Source of the DNA: Modestobacter sp. | GTDB lineage: Bacteria; Actinomycetota; Actinomycetes; Mycobacteriales; Geodermatophilaceae | Assembly: GCA_025965635.1 (NCBI GenBank) | Contig: JAOPWO010000270.1 | Coordinates: forward strand, 1-19,404 | Length of the DNA stretch: 19,404 nucleotides | Reading direction: 5' to 3' | In this document: positions 7,237 through 13,594 of the stretch, piece after piece | How the letters are laid out: every line of letters starts with the position of its first letter | Position numbering within the stretch: the first letter of the stretch is position 1 | Notes under the pieces: generated by a model | Seen by the model: the letters and a program-made list of their open reading frames with translations, nothing else | Database searches by the model: none | What the model was told of the DNA's origin: nothing | Made by a program: the position numbers and the translations under genes

Positions 7237-8545
7237 CGCGGTCCCTGGCGCAGCCCACCTCGCACACTCGACGACCTCAGCGAGGCGGCAGTCGTCGTCA
7301 GGCTGATGACACGCGACGCGGAGGTCATGGCAGCGGTCGAGTCATTCGAGCGACAGGCTGTGGAGACCGCGCGGACGGCCTCGACGCGCAGCTGACGCAC
7401 CTTCGTCTCGCGCCCCCCCTCGACGCGATGCAGTCCTACGACGCAAGACAGCGGCGACCATTCCACAATGCGACCAGACGGTCACCGTCGTGTCGCGGGT
7501 CCCGCGCGCCGGGAACCGCCGGTCGTGCGGAAAATGCGGCGGCTTGCGCTCCCGGATCACCGACGTCGGCCGGGATGTCGCACGGGAGGGGTGGCTGTGA
7601 TTTTTCAAAGCGCACTGAGCCCCCCGTGGTCATCGGTGGGTTTGTGCGTCGATCACGCGGTTTCCGGGTGGCGCACGTCGATGGCCAAATTGCGGCGTTG
7701 CAAGCGTCCGCAGGGGTTCACCGACGTCCTCGCATCTCTTTGCGTTGCGCCAACAAAGTCTGCGAACCACCGCAAATGCCGCCCTTGGCAGTGGGGAGGT
7801 CATCAGTTCGGTTCCCCAGCTCCACCCGTGGGACTCCCAGCTCATCGGGCCCGGGTGCGTTGAGAGGTCCGTAAAGGCCCGCGTTGGCGGTGACAGCAGG
7901 TCCGCGCGCGCATGCTGTGCGCAGAGGATGCGGTAGCGCGAAGCCGGCAATGGCGCGTCCGATGGCGATCTCGTCGACGTCGTCCGGCCGGGGCGCCTTG
8001 GAGGGCGCCGGAGTGGCGTCGGCGGTCGATGTCGTCCCAAGCCGACGGTGCTGCCAGCCTTGGGCGGTGGCATGGCCTTGAGCGGTGTCGGCGGCAGCGC
8101 GCTGCTCGCCGGGCGCCCCGGTGCGGGGTGTTCCGCAGGCGTTCGTACAGTGCGGCGACGTCCTGAGCGGTGTGTGCGGTGACCGACGGGCTGGTCATCG
8201 TGCGCTGGAGGCTGCTCGGGCGACGGTCGAGCTGAGCCGCCAGGAGCTCGGGATCCCGCCCGGCATGGATGTTCACCGTCCCGGCGACGCTGGCCCGCAC
8301 CGGACGACGCCCACTGATGCACCTGGTCGATCACCACCCGTGGGTCGAAGTCGTCCACGACGCCGACGCGCGGCTGCGCGCCCGGATCGCCGGCCGGACG
8401 AAAGATCCGGGGCTGGATTGCGACGCAGGAAATGAAGCGGACCTGACTTCATGGTGGGTCCCGCGAGACGAGAGCCCCGCCCCGATGGGCCAACCACACC
8501 GCTATCCACGACCCGGTACTCAGCTGTTACACAGGAGCGCCTTCC
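7237..8545. other. Gene-poor debris region without an intact gene
   Basis: About 1.3 kb in which no long frame has consistent coding character. Identifiable content is limited to the HTH-protein remnant at about 7930-8260. A short tail at 7250-7395 (LDDLSEAAVVVRLMTRDAEV…) and a small Cys-containing stretch ending at TGA 7598-7600 (RRSCGKCGGLRSRITDVG, with a CxxC pair) look protein-like but have no clear start or family. The T-rich patch near 7601 and weaker GC bias around 7600-7800 suit foreign or decaying DNA. Confidence 0.6.
7930..8260 (-). pseudogene. Phage/ICE-type HTH protein, decayed remnant
   Basis: On the minus strand, successive pieces in changing frames follow one recognisable actinobacterial mobile-element protein. 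They are RRPSSLQRTMTSPSVTAHTA then QDVAALYERLRNT, then GEQRAAADTAQ…AQGW, then AWDDID, then RPDDVDEIAIGRAIAGF. Intact relatives, as I recall them, read QDVAALYDRL…PP and GWAPPLAWDDID…DE(I/V)AIERA, and carry HTH motifs for regulating mobile elements. At least two frameshifts and missing termini mark it as a pseudogene. Family recognition is from memory, hence moderate confidence. Confidence 0.5.
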
Positions 8546-8752
8546 ATGCCGGCGAAAATCAAGCTTCCGGCGGGGACGGGGCTGGCGCATCTACTCGCAG
8601 ATCGTGACGGGCACGCCGATGATGCGTCGTGGCGCAAACTCCCCGCAGTTTCGGAGTGCAAGTGCTTGCTACTTGGGCGGCACCGTCCAATCCTTGTAGC
8701 GAGCGAAGGGGGTGATAGGTCTACCGATCAGGAAAGCGCGTCCGTGAGGTAG
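8546..8752 (+). CDS. Possible small hypothetical protein
   Basis: 68 residues or fewer, beginning PAKIKLPAGTGLAHLLADRD after AGGAG at 8533-8537 with 8-nt spacing to ATG 8546. The first 35 residues look protein-like; the rest is less convincing. I recognise no family, membrane segment or signal. It lies in debris, 230 bp upstream of the repeat-peptide gene and in the same direction. It could be a fragment of a longer gene or chance. Confidence 0.25.
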   Translation: MPAKIKLPAGTGLAHLLADRDGHADDASWRKLPAVSECKCLLLGRHRPILVASEGGDRSTDQESASVR

Positions 8753-8937
8753 TTGGCCTGCGCCTGGCCTGTGCCGCTCGGGGTGACCGGCGCTTTCCCT
8801 CCTCGCCTTTTCCTTTCGCCGCAGGTCGCGGCTTCGTCGTGGGCCCGCAGTGCGCATCGGTCATTCTTCACCATCAGCGTTCGATCAGTCCGATGTTCTC
8901 TCTGGCGCCCTCTGTCAGGGGAAAAGCGCGGAGGAAG

Positions 8938-8955
8938 CGCGCCCGAACGGGCGCG
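8938..8955 (+). other. 5'-leader hairpin before the repeat-peptide gene
   Basis: CGCGCCCG (8938-8945) pairs with CGGGCGCG (8948-8955), an 8-bp near-palindrome that ends 15 bp before the AAGGAG ribosome site of the gene at 8985. It could act as a leader structure in the mRNA or as an operator in DNA. No regulator is assigned. Confidence 0.4.
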
Positions 8956-8984
8956 TCCGCTGAATCCGAGAAGGAGTCAAACCC

Positions 8985-9134
8985 ATGTCCTACAACGGGC
9001 ACTCGAACGACGACGGCTGGCACAAGTGGCACGGCGACGACGACAGGGGCTGGCACAAGTGGCACGACGACGACAAGGGCTGGCACAAGTGGCACGACGA
9101 CGACAACAAGGGCTGGCACAAGTGGCACGACTGA
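8985..9134 (+). CDS. Trp/His/Asp-rich repeat peptide (four GWHKWH modules), putative precursor or metal-binding peptide
   Basis: 49-residue product, easily missed by length cut-offs. ATG 8985 has an excellent ribosome site, AAGGAG at 8971-8976 with 8-nt spacing, and the frame ends at TGA 9132-9134. After a short N-terminus (MSYNGHSNDD), the hexapeptide GWHKWH occurs four times, at residues 11-16, 22-27, 32-37 and 43-48. The linkers are GDDDR, DDDK and DDDNK, with a final D. The four modules are identical even in DNA (GGCTGGCACAAGTGGCAC at 9015, 9048, 9078 and 9111). There is no Cys, no hydrophobic signal peptide and no double-Gly leader. About half the residues are Trp, His or Asp. It lies directly upstream of an ABC exporter and a flavin monooxygenase in the same direction, so a RiPP-like multi-core precursor or an exported metal-binding peptide is plausible. 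I recognise no described family. Confidence 0.8.
   Translation: MSYNGHSNDDGWHKWHGDDDRGWHKWHDDDKGWHKWHDDDNKGWHKWHD
9015..9128 (+). repeat. Four identical 18-bp tandem-spaced repeats within the peptide gene
   Basis: GGCTGGCACAAGTGGCAC occurs at 9015-9032, 9048-9065, 9078-9095 and 9111-9128 with no mismatch. The spacing is 33, 30 and 33 bp, set by Asp-codon (GAC) linkers of differing length. All are in frame and give GWHKWH each time. Perfect DNA identity points to recent duplication or gene-conversion-like upkeep. Confidence 0.95.
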
Positions 9135-9173
9135 CGGCCGCGTAGTCACCAGCCGGACCGGTCCGGCCCTGTC

Positions 9174-9209
9174 GGTGGCCCTCCCCGCTGCTCGGTGGGG
9201 AGGGCCACC
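9174..9209 (+). terminator. Strong hairpin between repeat peptide and ABC exporter (terminator/attenuator)
   Basis: GGTGGCCCTCCCC (9174-9186) is perfectly complementary to GGGGAGGGCCACC (9197-9209), a 13-bp GC-rich stem with a 10-nt loop. It starts 40 bp after the peptide stop and ends 36 bp before the exporter start. There is no T-run, as is common for high-GC actinobacterial terminators. In this position it may partly terminate transcription or stabilise the peptide mRNA, giving more precursor than enzyme. Confidence 0.7.
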
Positions 9210-9245
9210 CCGGGCGGAGCAGGTGCCCAGACGAGAGGTGAGCCC

Positions 9246-11342
9246 GTGTGGGACGTTGTGCGCACGCTTGTGCGGCCCGGCGTGGAGGACGAGGGGCTGG
9301 TCGAGGTCGCTCCCGCGGTCGGTGTCCGGGAGGTCTACCGCCGGTTCTGGCCGTACGCCCGGCCGCTGCGCTGGTGGCTCCTGGTCGGAGTGCTGTTCGG
9401 CAGTGCCGGGCCACTGCTGGGCGGGCTCGGCATCTGGCTGTCCAAGATCCTGGTCGACGAGGTGCTGGTCCCTCGTGACTTCGCGGCCTTCCCCTGGCTC
9501 GCGGGGGCCTACGTCGGCATCACGGTGGCCACCGGCGTCATCGGGTTCGTGGGAATCTACGTCGCGGCCTGGACCGGGGAGGACTTCCTGCACCGACTGC
9601 GGACCTCGGTCTTCGCCCACCTCCAGACCCTGTCGGTGAGCTTCTTCGACCGGCGGCGCCTCGGGGACATCATCAGCCGGCTCACCGGCGACATCGTCGC
9701 CATCGAGGGGATCGTCCTGTCCGGGGTCGCCGGGTTGTTCGTCTCGGTCGTGAAGGTGTTCGTCTTCGGCGGCGTGCTGTTCTTCCTCAACTGGCAGCTG
9801 GCCCTGATCTCCCTCGTCGTCGTCCCGCTGTTCTGGCTGCTCTCCCGCTCGTTCGCCCGCAGGATCAAGCAGGCCTCCGGCGAGGTCCGCCGCCGCAGCG
9901 GATCGATCGCCAGCGTGGTGGAGGAGAGCCTGGGCAACGCCCCCCTCGTCCAGGCGTACGGCCGTGAGCAGGCAGAGATCCGCCGGTTCGCGGGCCAGTC
10001 ACGAGCCAGCGTCGCGGCGACGCTGCGGGCCGAGCGGATCGGCGGGCTGTTCTCCCCCCTGATCGATCTGGTGCAGGTCCTCGGCGTGATCTCCATTGTC
10101 GGAATCGGGGCTTGGCAGCTCAGCGCCGGCCGCATCACGCTCGGGGAGCTGCTGGCGTTCCTGCTCTCCCTGTCCATGTTGTACGGCCCGATCAGCGGGC
10201 TGGGGCACATGTCCACCGGGCTGTTCGCGGCCGCCGCGGGTGGTGAGCGGATCCTCGAGCTGCTGGACCAGCAGCCCGAGGTGCGCCGCCCGGAACACCC
10301 GGCTCCGCTCGGCCGGGCAGCCGGCCGCATCCTGGTGGAGGACATGGGCTTCCGTTACCCCGATACGACCGCGGACGTACTCCGGGGCATCTCCTTCAGC
10401 GCCCAGCCGGGGCAGACCACCGCGCTCGTCGGGGTCAGCGGCGCGGGCAAGTCGACGATCGCCCGGCTCCTTCTGCGGTTGTACGACCCGACGTCGGGCC
10501 GGATCACCCTGGACGGCCACGACCTCCGTGACCTCGACCCGGCGGAGTTGCGGGCGAACATCGCGATCGTCCTGCAGGAGACGCTCCTGCTGGACGACAC
10601 CGTCGCCGAGAACATCCGGGCCGGACGCCCCGATGCCACGGACGACCAGGTCGTCGCCGCGGCGAAGGCCGCCGACGCGCACGAGTTCATCGAGGAGTTG
10701 CCCGAGGGCTACGCGACCCGGGTGGGTCAGCGTGGCCGGTTGCTCTCCGGCGGCCAGCGGCAGCGGGTGGCCATCGCCCGGGCCATGGTCCGCGATGCGC
10801 CGGTCCTCCTGCTCGACGAACCCACCGCCGGCCTGGACGCCCGGGCCAGTGACCGCATCCTCGCCCCCGTACGCCGGCTGATGGCCGGCCGGACGACGAT
10901 CGTCATCTCGCACGACCTGCTGACCGTGGCCGAGGCCGACCAGATCCTGTACCTGGACCGGGGACGGATCGCGGAGGCCGGCACCCACGAGCAGCTGCTG
11001 CGGGCGGGCAACGGCTACGCCTACCTGTACCGCCTGCGGCACCCGGAGTCCCGGCGAGTGGCTCCCTGCCCCGGCCCGCGAGCCGCCGGCGATGGCCGGC
11101 GCGGGGCCCCCGGACCGGATCCCGAACCGGTCGCCCCCACAGCCGTACCTGAGCACGACGGGGCGTCGGGCTCCACGTCCGCCGGTAGGCCGGCGTCGTC
11201 CGCCCCCCTGGGAGCCGAACGGCCCGCTCCGGTGCCCGGGAGGCCGCCCGCCCCGCCCCGAGCCGGTACGCAGCCTCATCTGCGCCGCGGCTCTCCGACC
11301 GACGTCCCCGCGCCGCCCGTGCCCTCTGGAGTCGAATCATGA
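9246..11342 (+). CDS. ABC exporter half-transporter (permease-ATPase fusion) with Pro-rich C-terminal tail
   Basis: 698 residues. The N-terminal six-helix exporter domain spans roughly residues 40-340 and includes the intracellular-loop signature SFFDRRRLGDIISRLTGDI. The ATPase domain has Walker A GVSGAGKST (396-404), LSGGQ (500-504), Walker B VLLLDE (520-525) and the H-loop His (556), so it should be active as a homodimer at the membrane. There is no N-terminal C39 peptidase domain, so it would not itself cut a double-Gly leader. GTG 9246 was chosen because AGAGG lies 7 nt upstream; the frame is open back to 9195 but overlaps the hairpin. After residue ~605 a ~93-residue Pro/Ala/Arg-rich tail exceeds the usual ~600-residue length. 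The stop overlaps the monooxygenase ATG (ATGA). Export of the upstream repeat peptide or its product is inferred. Confidence 0.9.
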   Translation: MWDVVRTLVRPGVEDEGLVEVAPAVGVREVYRRFWPYARPLRWWLLVGVLFGSAGPLLGGLGIWLSKILVDEVLVPRDFAAFPWLAGAYVGITVATGVIGFVGIYVAAWTGEDFLHRLRTSVFAHLQTLSVSFFDRRRLGDIISRLTGDIVAIEGIVLSGVAGLFVSVVKVFVFGGVLFFLNWQLALISLVVVPLFWLLSRSFARRIKQASGEVRRRSGSIASVVEESLGNAPLVQAYGREQAEIRRFAGQSRASVAATLRAERIGGLFSPLIDLVQVLGVISIVGIGAWQLSAGRITLGELLAFLLSLSMLYGPISGLGHMSTGLFAAAAGGERILELLDQQPEVRRPEHPAPLGRAAGRILVEDMGFRYPDTTADVLRGISFSAQPGQTTALVGVSGAGKSTIARLLLRLYDPTSGRITLDGHDLRDLDPAELRANIAIVLQETLLLDDTVAENIRAGRPDATDDQVVAAAKAADAHEFIEELPEGYATRVGQRGRLLSGGQRQRVAIARAMVRDAPVLLLDEPTAGLDARASDRILAPVRRLMAGRTTIVISHDLLTVAEADQILYLDRGRIAEAGTHEQLLRAGNGYAYLYRLRHPESRRVAPCPGPRAAGDGRRGAPGPDPEPVAPTAVPEHDGASGSTSAGRPASSAPLGAERPAPVPGRPPAPPRAGTQPHLRRGSPTDVPAPPVPSGVES

Positions 11343-12658
11343 AGACCGTGTGCATCGGCGCTGGCCCTGCCGGCCTGTACACCGCCATCTGCCTGAAACT
11401 GGCCGAGCCCGACCACGACATCACGGTCCTCGACGGTGATCCGCGGGGCGCGACCTACGGATGGGGAGTCTGCTTCTCTGACGACGTGTTCGACCTCCTC
11501 TACGCCAACGACCGAGTGAGCGCCCGGACGGTGCGCCGCGCGTCGGTGCGCTGGCAGGGCCAGGAAACCCACCTGGACGGCGGAGTCTCGCGCATGGGGG
11601 GCTACGGGTACGCCGTCCTGCGGGCCAGCCTGCTGGAGGCGCTCGAGCGGCGTGCCATCCAGCTCGGTGTCCGGGTGGAGCACGACCACCCGGTCGAGGA
11701 CCCGACCGAGCTGGCCGACGCCGACCTGGTGGTGGTGGCGGACGGAGCCGGCAGCCGGGTCCGACAGCTGTACGCGGATGCATTCGGCACCCGGGTGGAG
11801 ACGGGGCACAACCCCTACATCTGGCTGGGCACGGACACCGTGTTCCACGGCATGGTCTTCGCCGCCGAGCCGACGCCGACGGGGTGGATCTGGTTGCACG
11901 GCTACCCGTCCAGCCGCCACGTCAGCACCTGTGTCGTGGAGTGCACCGAGGAGACGTGGCGCTGGCTGGGACTGGACGAGCGGGACGAGGAGGACGGGCT
12001 ACACCTGCTCGAGAACCTCTTCCGGCAGGTGCTGGAAGGCCGTTCCCTGATCAGCCAGTCGCGTGGCGAGCCCGCCCGGTGGCTGCGGTTCAGGGACGTG
12101 ACCAACGACCGCTGGACGCACGGGAACGTGGTGCTCATCGGCGACGCCGCCCACACCACGCACTTCACCGTCGGATGGGGCACCAAGCTTGCCCTCATCG
12201 ACGCCGTGGAACTCGTCCGCAGCATCCGGGACTACCCCCACGACCTCCCAGCGGCCCTGCGCGACTTCGACGAGCGATCCCGGCCCTTCATGCGGCGCGT
12301 CCAGTCCGCAGCCCGCGGCAGCATGGCGTGGTACGAGCACGCGGACGACTACCTCGCCGGCCGCACCGCCGTCGAGGCCGCCTACGCCATGGCCACGCGG
12401 GACTCGGAGCGGCCACGGCGCAACGTCGAGCACTTCCAGCGGAAGCAGCGCCCCCCTGCTCGGTGGATGCGCGACGCCCGTCAGACGGCCGAACGGATCC
12501 GGCGGGCCGCGCAGCGCGGCGAGTACACGCTCGTACCGGCCTGGCAGCGCGGCCCCGCCCCCGTGACCCGTCCGTCGCCCCTACGCGAGGCGTCGCAGCC
12601 GGCAGCCCGCCAAAGGCCGGCGGGGGTGGGGGGCGGCAGCTCGCCGCGCGCCTCCTGA
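11339..12658 (+). CDS. FAD-dependent monooxygenase, VioD / salicylyl-CoA / anthraniloyl-CoA hydroxylase-like
   Basis: 439 residues. The FAD-binding Rossmann motif GAGPAG lies at residues 7-12. GWGVCFSD (41-48) is the diagnostic 'GWGVxFSD' motif of the group containing VioD, salicylyl-CoA 5-hydroxylase and anthraniloyl-CoA monooxygenase N-domains. A DLVVVADGAGSRVR 'DG' motif follows, then STCVVECTEETWRWLGLD and GDAAHTTHFTVGWGTKLALI (from 268), which binds the FAD pyrophosphate and ribityl chain. These class A flavoenzymes hydroxylate aromatic rings with NAD(P)H and O2; VioD acts on an indole. The Lys-based active site and WxWxIP motif of flavin Trp halogenases are not evident. A low-complexity Pro/Arg tail begins near residue 400. 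It is coupled to the exporter by ATGA overlap. Modification of Trp in the repeat peptide is inference. Confidence 0.85.
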   Translation: MKTVCIGAGPAGLYTAICLKLAEPDHDITVLDGDPRGATYGWGVCFSDDVFDLLYANDRVSARTVRRASVRWQGQETHLDGGVSRMGGYGYAVLRASLLEALERRAIQLGVRVEHDHPVEDPTELADADLVVVADGAGSRVRQLYADAFGTRVETGHNPYIWLGTDTVFHGMVFAAEPTPTGWIWLHGYPSSRHVSTCVVECTEETWRWLGLDERDEEDGLHLLENLFRQVLEGRSLISQSRGEPARWLRFRDVTNDRWTHGNVVLIGDAAHTTHFTVGWGTKLALIDAVELVRSIRDYPHDLPAALRDFDERSRPFMRRVQSAARGSMAWYEHADDYLAGRTAVEAAYAMATRDSERPRRNVEHFQRKQRPPARWMRDARQTAERIRRAAQRGEYTLVPAWQRGPAPVTRPSPLREASQPAARQRPAGVGGGSSPRAS

Positions 12659-12664
12659 GGCCTG

Positions 12665-13129
12665 TCACGAACGACGACGATGCCCGACGTCGTCCCGCCG
12701 GGCGGGACGCGGCATCGCCGCGTGAGCCTGCTCCCCCGGTTGGCATCGCATGTTCTGCCCCACAGGGGAGAACAGCTCAAGGCGGTGAACCTCTGGCTCC
12801 TGCGGGACCCTGCCGGATCCGATGAAGGCGTCGAGGACCGACCGCTGCAGCCGGACGCACGTGCCGAGCTTGACGTAGGAGATGCGGCGTCCGGCGGCGA
12901 GGCGGCGGACGAACCGCTCGCCGGTCCGCAGGTGGTCACCGGCCTGACTGGCGGTCAGCAGCTCGTCGGGGGAGGCGGAAGCGTCGGCGACCGCCTCGGC
13001 GGCCACGACGTGGAAGACCATGAAGGGAGGATGACCGGGGTTCCCTGTTCCGCTCGTGCTCTGCGCCGCGGCGCGCCCCGATTCTCGAGGCGTCGCGATG
13101 GCGCGAGCTGCCAGCTCGCCAGCACTCAA
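12665..13129 (-). CDS. Excisionase-family HTH protein
   Basis: The core LLTASQAGDHLRTGERFVRR followed by LAAGRRISYVKLGTCVRLQR and SVLDAFIGSGRV is a MerR-like winged HTH of the excisionase/HTH_17 type, which bends DNA near attachment sites and pairs with integrases. Relatives are about 65-75 residues; this frame has an extra ~40-60 residues at both ends. A TTG at 13129 or ATG at 13021 could start it; neither has a strong ribosome site. The C-terminal tail (LFSPVGQNMRCQPGEQ…) is unlike the family and may be readthrough. It lies directly downstream, same strand, of an integrase remnant, so it is probably a leftover of the same element and may not be expressed. Confidence 0.65.
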   Translation of the reverse strand: MSAGELAARAIATPRESGRAAAQSTSGTGNPGHPPFMVFHVVAAEAVADASASPDELLTASQAGDHLRTGERFVRRLAAGRRISYVKLGTCVRLQRSVLDAFIGSGRVPQEPEVHRLELFSPVGQNMRCQPGEQAHAAMPRPARRDDVGHRRRS

Positions 13130-13139
13130 CTCGCCCTTG

Positions 13140-13290
13140 AAGCTGGAGGACCACTGCTGCAGGGAGGAGCGTCGTCCAGGCGGTCAGCGGCCTCGCGTCG
13201 CTGCGGCGGCGTGACATGGCTGTCGATGTCTGGCCGATGGCGTACGACGAGTGGCCCAGGGGCTCCTGCACGACCGCGGAGTGCGTTCAC
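13140..13290 (-). pseudogene. Tyrosine integrase, extreme C-terminal remnant
   Basis: The minus strand reads HSAVVQEPLGHSSYAIGQ in one frame, then DIDSHVTPPQRREAADRLDD in the next. Together they match the end of phage-type integrases (…VVQE.LGHSSY..T.D.YSHV.P..RREAADRLD…). A frameshift separates them, and the Tyr nucleophile position before SHV reads Asp, so this too is a dead fragment. Only ~45 residues remain; everything upstream of the last catalytic His box is replaced by DedA-like sequence. It differs from the integrase by tRNA-Pro. Confidence 0.7.
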
Positions 13291-13552
13291 GTACCCGGCC
13301 GTGAACAGGCGGGAGTCCGGGCGGTTGATCACCGCAGGGCCGGCCTCGCGGCTGCTCCGGTCGCCGACCAGGTTGCCGGTGATCGCGGCGGCGGGAGGCG
13401 CGCGATGAGCGACGACCACAGCGGGGCGATGAGTCGCCGGGAAGGAGGAACCCCACGAGCAGCCCGCACTCGGCGGACAGGACGATCATGATCCCGATCG
13501 AGTCGAAAGTGTTGATCAGGTGCGCCGGGTCCAGAAGCGCGCTCCTGCCGGT
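13272..13552 (-). pseudogene. DedA-family membrane protein, N-terminal remnant
   Basis: Minus-strand pieces in two frames follow the DedA (SNARE-associated/VTT domain) N-terminus. They are SALLDPAHLINTFDSIGIMI followed by VLSAECGLLVGFLLPGDS, then AAITGNLVGDR and AGPAVINRPDSRLFTAGYVN. Intact relatives read …ETGLLVGFFLPGDSLLFTAG… and …GPRLFDRPDSR…. Internal deletion, frame changes and loss of the C-terminal two thirds show decay; the integrase remnant begins where DedA homology ends. DedA proteins are inner-membrane lipid scramblase or transport-related proteins. No stop-free start with a ribosome site is visible upstream. Confidence 0.65.
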
Positions 13553-13594
13553 CAGCTACTGCTCACCGACCTGGACGTCGCCTGCACGCCGGCG

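Noticed and set aside
8985..9134. CRISPR array from four 18-bp repeats
   Set aside because: Repeats are too short, spacers are 12-15 bp of related Asp codons, and everything is in one translated frame with a ribosome site; no cas genes.
8874..9620. Minus-strand frame with Val/Pro repeats (VVVVPLVPALVVV) across the repeat-peptide gene
   Set aside because: It is the antisense translation of the GAC/CAC-rich repeats; no ribosome site or plausible start, whereas the plus frame has a strong one.
9999..11279. 426-residue minus-strand open frame opposite the ABC exporter
   Set aside because: Shadow of the exporter ATPase domain; no recognisable motifs.
8985..12658. Lanthipeptide, lasso or classical bacteriocin cluster
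   Set aside because: The peptide has no Cys and only one Ser beyond the start region, no double-Gly leader, and no LanB/M, B1/B2 or C39 peptidase is present in the window.
11339..12658. Flavin-dependent tryptophan halogenase
   Set aside because: The GWGVCFSD and GDAAHTTHF…GTKLA motifs point to the VioD/CoA-hydroxylase group; the halogenase WxWxIP motif is not seen.
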